From Rhododendron vialii (lineage: Eukaryota; Streptophyta; Magnoliopsida; Ericales; Ericaceae), in contig NC_080569.1 in the NCBI RefSeq assembly GCF_030253575.1, positions 15,866,001 to 15,930,000 of the forward strand: a stretch of DNA of 64,000 nucleotides, given 5' to 3'. Of the stretch, positions 1 to 12,256 are shown in pieces. The notes beneath the pieces are model-generated. The model did not search any database. It saw nothing but the letters and a program-made list of their open reading frames with translations, and was not told the origin of the DNA. The position numbers and the translations under genes are program-made. The first letter of the stretch is position 1. Each line of letters begins with the position of its first letter.

Positions 1-990
1 TATTTGATGTAAGCTCCCTCCAGCCGTCCAGGGACAGGACGGTCCTTCATGTCAAACGACTTGAAAAAAGCATCTTTTAGCTTTCCAATCAGCAGTCAAA
101 AGAATAAAAAGCAGATGAGGAGAGAGCAGCCGGAACATCCAATAAAATAGGTGGCTGGGTTCTTGGAGTCATTTCGGGGTCTTTGAGAGGATCCCAATAC
201 CAGCCAGCTCGAAATAATTGATATTAGGTGCATTTTCCTATGCAATTTTAAGGGATAAACTACAGGCTATGAAGCACCGACACCTCTAGGGGTCAACGTT
301 TCGCAGTGTCTGGACACGGGGACACGTATCCCATAATTTAATACTCCCTCCGTCCCAAATTGGATGTCAATTTTTGATATCCATGTCACTTTCAATTCCT
401 TATATCTTTCAATATAGATCTCAAAAAATATGCAATATGGATCTTGTTTGATAGTTCTCGATTAGTTCTATTATACAAAGTTTTCAGACTCATGAAAAAC
501 ATTATAGATTGAAAGATATAAGCGATGAAAAATAACACGAATTTCAAAAATTGTCATCCATTTTGGGACGGAGGGAATATAAATTTTTTAGGGGGACACG
601 GCGGGACACCGATGAGGACACGGTGGGGTCAAACTGTAATTTTTAAAAAAAATTGGGGTCAAACTGTAATTTTTCAATAGGGTTGTATTGAACGTATGGA
701 TGTCTTGTTTTGTTTAAATGGTATTGGAACTATGGAATTTTCGTTTTGTCCACATTTTGCCATTTAAATTTGGATAAAAATTAAAAAAATATATAAATAA
801 ATATACACGTGGCATGTCCCCCGCCGTGTCCGTGTCCCCGTTTTTTTAGAATTCCTGTGTCCCTATGTCCGTGTTAGTGTCCATATCCGTGTCCATGCAT
901 CATAGACTACAGGGATACCCAGCAACATGAGATAAAAAAAGTAGGCCAAATAACATCTCAAGATAGAAAGAAAGTAAAACAAGTATGTAC
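1..990. other. Left-edge non-coding stretch with nested repeats
   Basis: I find no exon that continues the Twinkle-like gene here. The next expected exon, after the codons for DANE at 991, is not visible, so the helicase half would lie outside the window or be lost. Positions 295-905 are dominated by GTGTCC/GGACAC motifs at both ends, which looks like a terminal-inverted-repeat element; a Stowaway-like MITE sits inside it. The first 60 bases are open on the minus strand in one frame, but I do not recognise the product. Confidence 0.5.
344..576. mobile_element. Stowaway-like MITE
   Basis: The ends are CTCCCTCCGTCCCA on the left and its inverse, TGGGACGGAGGGA, on the right, flanked by TA on both sides. 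This is the signature of Tc1/mariner-derived Stowaway MITEs. It is nested in a larger GTGTCC-rich element (about 295-905). Confidence 0.8.
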
Positions 991-3900
991 CTCATTTGCA
1001 TCTTTGTAACAACTGAATCCACCTTTCTTCGGCCAACGTACCCGCCAGCATCTAATGGTCAGCATAAACAAAATTATAACAGCATTCAGATTATTCAAAA
1101 GAACTAGGCCATATTATCATTATTTACAGAAAATAACTGTCAACGACTCAACATTTGATCAATGATCTCCCAAATCTTGCCAATCAAAAAAAAAAAATTA
1201 TCTCCCAAATCAAGAGGACAACTAAATCACCACACAAGATACAAAGCCCTATTAAGACCAAGTCAAAAGAAGGACAACTAAATCACAACGGAAGATACAA
1301 AGCACTAATAAGGTGTTGTGAGGTTTGTCACCAGATTGGGCAACCTGGACGATGAAAGCTTGTCAGAGTTGTTTAAACAATGATTTCTAATAAGTATCTT
1401 ATCATATACTCCCTCCGTCCATTTTTTAAGTGTCCCAGTTTGACTTTCACGCAGTTTTAGGAGTCAACATAATTGTACCTCCAAAATATTACATTCCAAA
1501 CTTACCCTCTATGGAGACATCATCATTACATTTTTACTCATCAACTTTTCAAAAGAGAATCTACTTTTAGGGGCAAAATAGAAAATATACCAACTTTTAC
1601 CCACTAACTTTACGAAAGGACACTTATTTAGGAACAATCCAAAATGGAATACAGGCCACTTAAAAAGGAATGGAGGGAGTAACTACTAGAATTTCCGGGC
1701 CCGTGAGGATTTCCTACCGACTACCATTTAAATACTCAAAGTATTTGAACTACGACTTTTTAATATTACTCGATTCCGACTGTTTAAAGCCAATAGTAGG
1801 TAGTTGTGGCCCCGCCAAGGCTTCCGAATGTTCCGGTATTTTTTTGGGCTAATGAATAAAATTATGAGCCACAGATGGAGTGTATGGTGTGAGTGTCGTT
1901 ACTAGAGCAAAAGTTCAGATTAAAAAGTTTCTCTACAAATAAGGAAAACAGCTCATGCATTGTAAGTGGTAACCTTTCCCTTCCAAGACGGTGCGCAAGC
2001 TCTTCAGCCAAGGCATTGCCAGGTGGGTCCCCATCAGTTGCCAGGATAATTCGAGATGCCTGAAACAAAACCTTAATATCAGAAGACTTATCTCTGCTTG
2101 ATCAGGTTCTGTGAAAATAGGTTGATTCATTGGGGTTGAATGTTGGATGAGATGTGTCCTTACTCCTTAGTACAGAAGTGATAAGGAGTCCCATTACCAT
2201 TTGGTTTTTTAATTGCCCTTTCTCCAGAAATGTGTGGGATGTTGTGTAGTGCAGGAGCTTCAATGCAAGGAGTTTTAGTGGTTCAACAGATTTGCTAAAT
2301 TGGTAATGCCAGAGCCTAAAGGGGATGGGTTTAAAAGTCAAATTGTGAAGAGTTCTCTGGCTGCAGCTGTCTATTTCATTTGGATGGAGAGAAATCACAG
2401 GGTAGACCAACTTGCTTCAGCAACAATTAACTCTATAAGAGATTACAGCCTTGTTCGTTTGGCGGATTCAAATCCCCTGGGCACAATCTGCAATAAATTT
2501 TATTTACTCTCTCCACTCATTACTCTTAAAAACCTCCCTCAAAACCCATAACAAACAGGGACTTCTTGATTTCAACCAAAGGCTTGAAGTCATCAATTGT
2601 GAATAAAGCTATGTGTGCCAACTGTCTTTCAGAAAGACACCTTTTTTCTGTATCTTGTTTGAGTTGTTTGTTCTTGTATAGGTTGATGCTTTGTTGGTGG
2701 TGGTTGTGTTAGCGCTCCTAAGGAGATTAGTTTGTAAAGCCTGGATTTGATTCTCGGACTAATGGTTTTGTTTGGTTTCAGCTTGAATAGAAGAAAGTAC
2801 TTGTAAGAAAAAAAGAGAGATTCTGATGAAAATGCTGATATGATGACTACCAACCTTGTCCAAGTGCTCTTTGCAGTTCCACAGATACTGAAACCTAGAA
2901 TCCTAACATCAGCAACACAGATACAGGAAAAACAAGTAAATGAATGAGCAGAACTAGAGATCCCAGTTTTAAAATGAAAGAAGAGAAACTTCTATATTGA
3001 GTACGCAACTGAATATGAAATAGAATATACGAGGTATAATCACAAGAATATAGTTTTTCCACTGTCGGTCAAGAAACAGAATACACAGATGGAAGCTAGA
3101 GATGCATCATTAAGGATAACGGAACCCCAAGAAGAGGCAGTAAAAACTTGTGTAAAGTCAAACCTTTTACCTTTTCTAACAATGGCAATTTAGCAGACAC
3201 CTTCACCGGTGCACCATCAGGAACACTAACACAATTAAGGAAGCCAGATTCTTCCATTGATAGTTTATCTATTTCACCTTCAACCTATGAAAAAATGAAC
3301 GAATGACAGTTAAAGAAGTCCAGAAGAGAATCTTTGAAAGGCAGCTAGAACATATGAGTCTTGTGTGGTAACAGCACTCACAATGATAATTTCATCTGCT
3401 CCCTTTATGTCATCCAGTCCATAAAATATCCTCTCTTTACACTTCTCCTGCAGATTAATAGGAGAAATCAAAATTCAGGTCAACTATATATCTTGCATAT
3501 CCTATCACACTGGAAAAAAGCCACAACAACAAATCAAATACGAAGTTATATAATTGAACGTTTGCTGGAGGTTTATATTATTATGGGACTCAAAACTTCT
3601 TAACATTCTTTTTTCCATTGTCCACCACTACATTGTTGTAACAACGTGTTAGCTTGATATACATTGTTCGGTCCATTTTTTGAAAACCATTTGTTCCTTG
3701 TGCCATCTCTATAATGTTACTACTATGTGTTACGCAACATACGGTGGTTGAGTCATTGACTTCATGTATTAAGGGTACAATCTTTTGGGGCAATTGGTGG
3801 TATAGTATAACAAGGTATCAGAGCTCTTGTTTCAAGAGTTCTTAGGTTGAAGTCCTATTAACTTCTTGTGTTCGTCCACTTCGATCAAGCTAGTTAGTTT

Positions 3901-6900
3901 GTTTCTCTCTACGTACTAGACAGGGCGCATGAAAGGTGCATATTACCATACATTGTTAGGCCCATTTTGCAACAGTTTAAACTTTTGGGAGTATTAGTTA
4001 TCCAATGTAGTCATACATTCCAAACAATTACGAAGGCCAACATGTTCTGTTACCCGATAATAAGACAGGAACATAAACCCCCACAACTTGAGAACTGCAA
4101 CCTTTGACAGTGGCAGGAGATGGAAAACCATACCAAGTCAAAGGGCATAAGGGAAACTAAAATTTTATGATTCAATTTTGGCAACAATTAAAAGAAGTTT
4201 AACCATTTAAATTTCAAGGGCCTTGAGCACATAATATATCATGTGAGACCAATATTAGAAAGCCAAACCCAGGTACATGTACTTGAAGTCTCACAGAGTC
4301 ACACCATACCCATAACAAAACATGAATAACTACTGCGACCCTCAGAGCTTCTCCTGATGCAACAGTTAAAAAATCCTTAAATCTATGGAGACCATCAGAA
4401 ATCCTATTTCTCTTCACCACAGGCATTAAAAACAGCATAAGGTGCTCCCCAAACAATCTATTGGACTTTCTACACCAGCTCCTGTAAATTGATCACACAA
4501 ATGTTCGAAATCAACTATTAAGCATAATACCTGCCAAAACTTTTTGTCCAGGCTTCTGTATTTGCAAGTCACAAGAACTTCATTGCGTCTGTAGGTAAAA
4601 GCAATAGCATTCTACCATAGAGGGTAAATAAGAAAAAACAATATTTCAGTGTCAGATGGACAAAAAGGAGAAAGAAAGAAATATTCCTTGCATACGTATA
4701 TGATATAACAATATGTATGAGAACCAATAATGTTCCTACGCAGGAAAATCAAATTAGAAGTGATCTCAACACACACATATCAAGCAAATTGATAACAGAA
4801 AATGCTGCTGACTCTAGAGGCTCATTGATCTAGAAGTGATCAAACACATATTGGCCAAGGTTACGAATAATCTGTTGAGCGATTAGAAACAATTTGTTTA
4901 GCTGAAAGCTAAAATGATATGTTTCCTATCCACAGGGTTATAGCAAAGCACTTTATTCAAGAACCATTCACGTTGGCAGGAAGTGACTGTTACAAACTGA
5001 CAGTAGAAACGAAATAGCAAATGCAATTCAGGTGCAAGGATGCATCATGCGTGTAACACAGACCAACCACGCCATTCATACATGTGATGAAAGCATTAGA
5101 ATATGAAGAAGACCCAATCCATAGTCCCAATACCAATTGAGATGCTGGGATTTTACACAATATTACACGACTAAGAGTATCAGTACACATAAGGTGACCA
5201 GTATAAAGCATCAACTGCTGACCTGATTACCAGAAATCTGCATAACAGCATTCCTTTGCAAAACATCCTCTGAAATCTTCCTCTCGGCGAAATATGAAAT
5301 TAGCTGAAATGAGTCCATGTAACGAGTAAAGACAATTGATGTATGAACTGCGCCATCAGCAAACACGAAAAACAAAAATCGAACTAGCTAATGCTTCTTC
5401 TTCACTTTTTCTTTTGACCAGCAAACTAGCTAATGCGTTAGCTTTCAAAAAAGATGCCTCCTCCTACCTTATCCCTGTGTTAGCAGCGTTCTACGAGTGA
5501 GATGGTTTTGAAAATTCATTAATCTTACATCATTTAAGATGCTTTGAGGAACTATCTAGAAGACAATTATAAAGTTCTTTTTATCGATGCACATAATCTA
5601 ATAGTGCTAATGTAACATCCTATTAACTTTATGTGCTTAAATGTTCTTTTTATAAACTATAGGGGTGTAGGTGTAATAAAACTAAAAAAAACACCTTTAT
5701 GTGCTGTGTGTGCACGTCTAAAACAAATGAGGTGCTAGGGTCCATGTGTGTATATGTTATACATATCTATTGAAAAAAAGAAAAGAAAACCCAAAGCAGA
5801 GAACTTCTCTTCTACGTTTCAGAGAGAGAGAAAGAGAGAGAGAGAGAGAGTCGGCAAGGGAGAGAGAAGGCTGGGGAAATTGAAAACCCTAACTTGGTAA
5901 TTAACTCATGCTTGTATTTTTGTGGGTATTGATCCAAAATCTATTACGTTCATGGATTGAGTTATTAGGGTTTCTAATATCAATTGAGTTCAACTAATTA
6001 GGGCTATTCTTTGTTGTTTTTCTCTATGGAACTGTTAATTTTTATGAGAAGCAGAACGATTGGAAGTTAGGACTTGAATTTGGTAACTAGGTTGCTGTTG
6101 GTTGAGTTCCTGCAGGAATTTTATTGTGGAAACTGTGAATAATGGATGTTTTAAGTGCCTAAACCAAGTGGTTATTGCTGGAAATTGCTTGCGTGTGCTG
6201 AAATAATAGTCTATAAGTGCTGAAACTAGGTTTAAGTTGCTAAAACTGAAGATAAGTACAGGAAACATGAATTAGAGGTGCTGAATCTGTTAACAGGTTG
6301 CTGAAAACTGCTGTTTGGATGCTGAAATCGCTTAAATAACTGCTGGAAATCACTAGAAAGCGCAGGAAATATGTTTTACGTGCAGGAATTGATAGTGAAT
6401 GCTGAAAATAAGAATTATAGGTGCTGTAACTCTGCAATAGTTGCTGGAAATTATTGAATTTCCTGAGAACATGCCTCAAAGCGTTGTGATATGTGTTTAA
6501 GTGCATAAAATGAGTAGAGCATGCTAAAAATTGACTGTGTGTGCTACAACTTGGTGAATAGATGATTTAAACTGATCATACTCGCTAGTAATGTGATCTA
6601 AACTGTTGACACGCTTGCTGGAACTGTTGAGAGTTAGTTGAAAAGGAGTGTTGAAGCTTGTAGTAGTATTTGGTACGATTATTTACTTCTTTGCTTTTGG
6701 AATTGAACTTTGAGCTCATATGTGCGGAATATTTGTTAGGTTCGGAGGCGACAACGAGTACCGCAGCTCCACGTAGGAAGTGACTGCGTTGGTTTTCTTT
6801 TTGTTGGAGACCGAGGTGAGTGTTCAAATCATAGATGTTCTTCAATTGGATTGAATTTGTAATATTGGACTGTGACTTCGTGTCGATGGGCATTAACGGC

Positions 6901-8459
6901 CAACAGCCGGACTTAGTGTCGTGCTCTTGACTTCGTGTCGATTAGTTGGCTTTATGCCGAAATTATGACTTCGTGTCGAGATATTGACTTCGTGTCGATT
7001 CAAAGACTTCGTGTCGATTAATTACCTATGCTTGATTAATGGTGATGAGGGATTTATTTATTGTTTCTATTGAACAACATCCATGTCTCATATACACTCC
7101 TGGAACTCGTTTGGGGTTCCAGTTTTGCAGGTATAGGTCGGTGTCCACTACAGGTCGCGTTTTGCGTTTTGTGACTCGCTCGAGGAGCGCGCGGTTGAGG
7201 CCTGTGGGGAGTCTTGTCTCCTGGCCCGTAGATGATATTTGCCTAGTTTAGTTTTTTGGATAATTGTTGGTTATGTAAAGTTTATTTTATTTGACAGACT
7301 TCCGCTGTAGTTTGTAAATGACAATTATTTTGAGATGTAAATAAAATGTGGCTGTTGACCTTCAGTTTTTAGTTATTCTTGGAATTGCTAGTAGCTGGTT
7401 GTTGTCGCGTGTCATATCGGGATAGGCCGATGAGGTGCTATTCCGAAACGGGGCGTGACAACTAACTCCACAGTTCACTTCTTCCCCATACCACTGGTGA
7501 AAGAGAAAGTGTAAACAACTTGTGAAAGAGAAAACATAAATACTACCACAAAAGCAGCCCATACTTGACTAAAGCAGCCCAAACATGTACTCAAACAAAT
7601 TAACTGGGAAAATCAATCAAATACTTACAAACATTGATTCAGATGAGTGCTAAGGATTATTGTAAAATAAAGGCATCAATTTTGTAGAAATTATCATTAA
7701 ATTCACAAGATCACATGAGACATGCCTCCAATGGATCCACTTTAGAAACAATAGAATTCCATCTGATGTTGGTGGTAGGAAGCTTTTCTTTCCTTAGGGA
7801 AGACAAACTTCCGTACAACATAAAAAAGACATATACACTATATGCAAACGAACAGATTGTGCTGGGACTTGTAAGAAATTTATATAAATATTCTTATTCT
7901 CTTTTATTTTCCCTTTAATAAGTTTATTTACAAACTAGTTCCATTCATTAATTGCACATGCAGTGTGCGAGGATGGAAATTCAACTTGAAACTACCATGC
8001 ACAATCATAATGGACATCTAAACAACCATTTCAGGCCCTTTTCACCTAAATGGTACTATCCCTAGGCTTCCATTCTTTGCACATGCATTGTGTGTGATTA
8101 GAAATCCAACTTTAAACTAGCATCATAACCATTTAAGTATATCTTAACAAACATTTTAGTACCTTTTCACCTACTGGTACTAGCCTCAGGCTCTCCATTG
8201 TCATTAATCCAGTGCAATTGACTTTGACTCTATTACATGATGCAATATCCTCTGCAAGGACCTGGCACCACTGTTATTATGGAATAGGACCTCCAACTTT
8301 CAGAACTTTAAACAGGATAACAGTACGATTAGAGATCGCATTACCTGGCCTGCCCAGCCACATTCAACAAAGGAACACTTCCACGTTGCAAAATCTCTAC
8401 AATACCCCACAACTAAGTAAATACAAAATATGGAAGAAATAGAAAGCATTCAGAAACAT

Positions 8460-8544
<85 letters not shown>

Positions 8545-11500
8545 ATCAGTATGCGAACCCATTTTCAGATATATGAAATGATAGACCCCTGTCCAATGAT
8601 TGCCCACCTTTGCACTGTGTTATAAAAAGAAAGATTTCAACACAAGTTTTAGCCTTTTAGGTGTGTAGTGTGTACAAATTTAGTTTATAAGGCCGATGGA
8701 TTTCAAATAGGTTATGAGTTATGGCAATTGATGGGGTTGCACGTCTTGAGAAGCTGAATATGGAAGTAAAACCGTTAGTCAGATGACGTACCTGAGGTGT
8801 TAGGTACACACTTATCAGGCTTTACTTCTCTGACATGTGTCTCATCAACTGATTAAAGTACAGCTTGGTAATTTATATTATGTTGCAGTATTCATGTATC
8901 AAAACTTTGGTTCAGCTCTTCAACGAAAAATAAAGTTCAATGTTGAGGCAAAAAACTGGGAACCAGAAACTTCCAAAAAAGTAACAACCAAAGAATACTG
9001 TGAAGATTTTTGCAACGCTAAATAAAGGTATTTTGAAACCCATCAAACAACGCTTATGCATTTTGGTCATTCGCAACATATTAGCGTCAAGTAAATTTAG
9101 AGGTCACAAATCAGATCCTCATTTAAGTGTTCAAAACCCAATGACTAGCTAACCACAAGAAGCTTCTCTCCCATAAAAGGGACCTTAGCCATAAACATTA
9201 TCGGAAACAACTAGAAATAGATGCATGTCATATGCACTAGATCACTACAATTGAAAGTTACCAAATATAAGACAACTATAAATCTTTTACCGTTCAAGGG
9301 AACTCAAAATAAAATGATACACTAAAAAATTTATCAGCATATAAATCGAGAAAGCACTAAAGCCCAGTCCATGAACAAAAGTATGCACATAAGATCGACA
9401 ACAATCTTGATAAAGATCAGAGATGCCCACCCTAGATGACTGTGAAGTGTGAACAATAGGGGAAAATGTTTTAAAGAATCCCACTAGGTGACTTATGACC
9501 AGAAAAATATACATATTTATATACACCAAAAAGAGCACAACCATATCTTGAGCCGTTTGATGCATGTGGGCTCATATGCATGGCTCCGGACACATTTGTG
9601 TACAAAGTTGTGTCCAGAGTTGTGTAAAACCATAATGTTCATAACATAGCACAAACACTTGAGACAACCAAAACACAGTACATATCACACAAAACTAGTC
9701 CCTGTCAATTGTAGAGATTAACTTAACTAAGGCTTGACTGGCTCTCACTCTGAGCAAGAAGGTACTTACAAATTCAAAACTTTAGGCAGCAAAATTAGCT
9801 AAAATGAACCACGTAATGAGATTAAGCAACTTACCTTGGGACAAACCAAGACCTCGTATTGTCCAGGTTCATAAGAATCGCAGTTAATTTCAAGACCCTC
9901 AACCTTTTGCTTCAAAATCCTCAATTTGCTAGAATCACTTGTCTCTTTCTCTTCATCATACCCATGATTAACTTTGAAAAATTAAGAAACGAATGAGAAA
10001 AAACTAAACGGGTAAGGTAATATCTCAAACCATTACTCTCTTCTTTCATTAAAAGTTGATATGATCATAAGAACCACTCCAATTGTTCTTCAAAATCCAA
10101 ACTTTATCTCATAAACCTTTGGCAACCAGTTTTAATGAAAGAATTGAAGGGCCTAATCCTTGCTCTCTCTTTTTTTGGATAACTCAGGTGTCCGGGCCAG
10201 CATAAGCACACCTCGACCAATCCTGAGGTCCAATCCCACCGCCCACTTGCGGGGAGCCAATTAAAGCCGAATCAAAGCTCCTTCTGGACTGGCCCCAATG
10301 GGGTTGATAGCACATGAGAAATTCTGACATCTCCTAAGGGAGTAAACCCTTATAGAGTGCCCCTAATGGCATAACCAAAACTAAAAGATTTCTAAAGTTC
10401 GCAATGTTAGTTCAAAATATGGCTCACAATGATATAATCAAACTTAGAGCAAGTTTATGAGAAGAGGTAAAAGAGCTTTTTAGCTATTTTACCTAAGCAA
10501 CACCCCCAAATAAGCATTACAATAGATTAGATAAAAGCCTAGGTAAAATCCATCTATGAACAGTGAAAACGTAAATATACCTAAGCACTATTCACCATAT
10601 GTCTATTATTTTATTAATTGTTCCTCCCTCCCTCCCTCCCTCCCTCCTCAGAAAAGAAAAACAAAAACAAAAGTAATAATATTTTAATAGAAAATAGGTT
10701 AAATAGATAGTATTGGTGTAGTGTTGAAAGAGATGTGAGTAGATAAAATGAAAAAAGTACACTGTTTAGCTTTACCAGCATTTTTACCTAACAACCGGTA
10801 AACTTGCTCTTAGCAACCCCTTAATCAATAACCAAATTTTGGCCTTTAGATAACCAAAACTAGCAATCTTTTCTCCATGGATAACCAAATTTAACAGGGA
10901 CAACACTCTCTCTCTTTCCTTTCTCTCTCCTCTCTCATCCCATTCCTATCGATGGACCCACCCACTTATATTTATTCCTAACTCTCTCCATCTCTCTTTA
11001 CTAAAAATGAGTTTTATCATGGAATATAGACTATTATGGGACTTCTAATTGTTAATCTTAACAACTCTTAAAAGGATAACCAAAATATGAGGTGACAATG
11101 TTTGGATATCCAATTTTAGATATGCCATTGGAGATACTCTAAGTTGGAGACAGATCTACTTGAGGGCTTATGGGGCCGAGGCTTGGCCCCCGCTTTGTTT
11201 TTTTTATTTTATATTAATATTAGTTTATTTTTTGTTTGTTAAGAATTGTATTTTGTATTGGGTGTTTATTTAAATGATTTAAGAATGTGTTCGTTTTGGG
11301 TCTAAAAATCCAATTTCTCTCTTTGCATGGTCTCCCATAAGATTTTTCTTGAATTATTCATCTCATTTATCTTTCTATTTCTCTCCACTCATTACCCAAA
11401 AAAATCTCCCTCAAAATCTAAACTAAACAAGCTACTAGATTCCTGAACCTTAAAATTTCAAAATCACGTTCATAGTTATGCCCCTGCGTTTACGAATTTC

Positions 11501-11927
11501 TGGTTCAATCCCTGCCCCCGCCCCCGGTCTTGACCACCAGGTCAACACGGATTGGCCTTATCATTGATCTTTCAAACATTTTGTCTAATCATTTTTCAAA
11601 AAAATTCGAAGCTGATCAAAAAATACCCAAGAATATTTAGTGACGAGAGTATAAACCTGGTGGTGCCGCCGTGGCTTTAGAAATTGAGCGACACCCAGAA
11701 ATGCAGAGCGAGAACGGGGAGCAATCGGAGGTCGGTTTTGCAGAAGAGTTGAAAACTAGGAAGTGATGGGCTGGAGGAGGAATATGGTGGAAGCGTGAAC
11801 AGATTGATATGGGTATCATCGTCCTCCTTGTTGCTGTTCTGATTGTTGTGTTGTAATGGGGAGGTGGAGTTGAGGACAAAGGAGTAGTGAGGATTCGGCG
11901 ACTCAGACACTGTGGAAGCAGAGTCAT
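991..11927 (-). CDS. Twinkle-type organellar DNA primase/helicase, primase half (partial, spliced)
   Basis: The product would be the plant homologue of phage T7 gp4/Twinkle, which primes and unwinds DNA in plastids and mitochondria. Exons with matching phases: 11657-11927, 9835-9971, 8559-8614, 8345-8396, 5223-5303, 4531-4611, 3382-3447, 3171-3284, 2855-2902, 1974-2059 and 991-1051. The start at 11927 (MTLLPQCLSRR) gives an Arg/Ser/Pro-rich, acid-poor leader like a dual-targeting peptide; an in-frame upstream ATG at 12023 is less suitable. Exons 2-4 hold the zinc-binding motif (VLVCPK, then CKGGQS, then ATWKCSFVEC). Exons 5-8 are the primase core (YFAER, VLQRN, IFYGLDDIKGADEIIIV, EGEIDKLSMEE). 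Exon 10 has the TOPRIM metal motif ATDGDPPG. Exon 11 ends in KDANE at the equivalent intron of the family. Between exons 4 and 5 I expect about 40 residues with a PLCxE motif and did not find them; that intron holds the LTR-like element at 5611-7460. No helicase exons are in the window, so this could be full Twinkle, the short primase-only paralogue, or a decaying copy. Confidence 0.85.
1409..1679. mobile_element. Stowaway-like MITE
   Basis: It begins CTCCCTCCGTCCATTTTTTA and ends with an imperfect inverse (TAAAAAGGAATGGAGGGAG). TA dinucleotides flank both ends. The inside is non-coding. It lies in the Twinkle-like gene between exons 10 and 11. Confidence 0.8.
2290..2470 (+). pseudogene. LINE ORF2 C-terminal (reverse-transcriptase zinc-binding) fragment
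   Basis: The plus-strand reading contains SLAAAVYFIWMERNHR, which resembles the conserved end of plant LINE reverse transcriptases (AxxVYxIWxERNxR). There are stops upstream and no other domain, so this is a dead fragment. It sits in a Twinkle-like intron on the strand opposite to the gene. Confidence 0.6.
5611..7460 (+). mobile_element. LTR-like element, TGTAACATCC...GGGGCGTGACA (solo-LTR-like)
   Basis: The element runs from TGTA to ACA. It is flanked by GCTAA on the left and ACTAA on the right, a 5-bp duplication with one mismatch, as expected for an LTR retroelement. There are no long direct repeats within it and no gag/pol, so I read it as a solo LTR or a non-coding derivative. Inside are a GA-rich tract (5821-5850), a long run of degenerate GTGCTGAAA-like units (about 6170-6620) and several GACTTCGTGTCGA units. 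Its 3' end matches those of 47459-49198 and, inverted, 23782-26412. It interrupts the Twinkle-like gene between exons 4 and 5. Confidence 0.65.
6874..7019 (+). repeat. Interspersed GACTTCGTGTCGA repeat
   Basis: At least five copies of GACTTCGTGTCGA are separated by 10-40 bp spacers, some with variants such as GACTTAGTGTCG. They lie near the 3' end of the LTR-like element. Confidence 0.85.
8464..8541. repeat. (TA)n(GA)n microsatellite
   Basis: A compound dinucleotide tract, roughly 20 TA units followed by about 17 GA units. It is only about 20 bp downstream (in gene sense) of the zinc-binding exon at 8559-8614, inside a Twinkle-like intron. Confidence 0.95.
10176..10345 (-). mobile_element. 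SINE-like dispersed repeat
   Basis: A T-rich head at about 10170 (poly-A tail if read on the minus strand) is followed by GGTGTCCGGGCCAGC and CACCTCGACCAATCC. From memory, these blocks belong to a dispersed short element common in asterid genomes. No coding potential. The assignment to SINEs is inference. Confidence 0.4.
10356..11141. mobile_element. MITE with a second MITE nested inside
   Basis: The outer ends are imperfect inverted repeats: GAGTGCCCCTAATGGCATA on the left and TATGCCATTGGAGATACTC on the right. Another MITE (10447-10809) lies within. It occupies intron 1 of the Twinkle-like gene. Confidence 0.55.
10447..10809. mobile_element. Tourist-like MITE (TTA duplication)
   Basis: Starts GAGCAAGTTTA and ends TAAACTTGCTC, with TTA directly on each side. 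The 3-bp TTA/TAA target duplication is typical of PIF/Harbinger (Tourist) MITEs. Confidence 0.75.
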
Positions 11928-12072
11928 GTTTTTCCTATTGATGTTTGCTGTTTTCAGCAAGTACTTTTTATGATCTACTATCCATGGAGGAAGGATATGG
12001 ATGCCTTGTTTCGAGTGCTCCAATGGACTAGTATTTTGTTAGGGTCGGAAAATTACTGGTCGACGTTTGTTT

Positions 12073-12221
12073 AAGAGCATCTCCAGGAGCCTCACCAAAG
12101 CTCATCCTCGGACAAAGTGGCGAGAAATTGCCGGAAAACACAGACCCAGCAGCCTCAATGAGGAGGTCGCCAGTTTATCTTCCGCTACAGTACCTCGCCT
12201 GGTGTGGCGAGGTTTTTGAGC

Positions 12222-12256
<35 letters not shown>

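Noticed and set aside
3780..3900. Copia primer-binding-site-like GGTATCAGAGC with a B-box-like GGTTGAAGTCC
   Set aside because: No LTR, gag or pol nearby, and A-box spacing is poor. Could be a SINE remnant, but the support is too weak to call.
11637..12023. 128-codon minus-strand frame as an independent gene
   Set aside because: Its downstream part is exon 1 of the Twinkle-like gene: the donor after 11657 joins exon 2 in phase.
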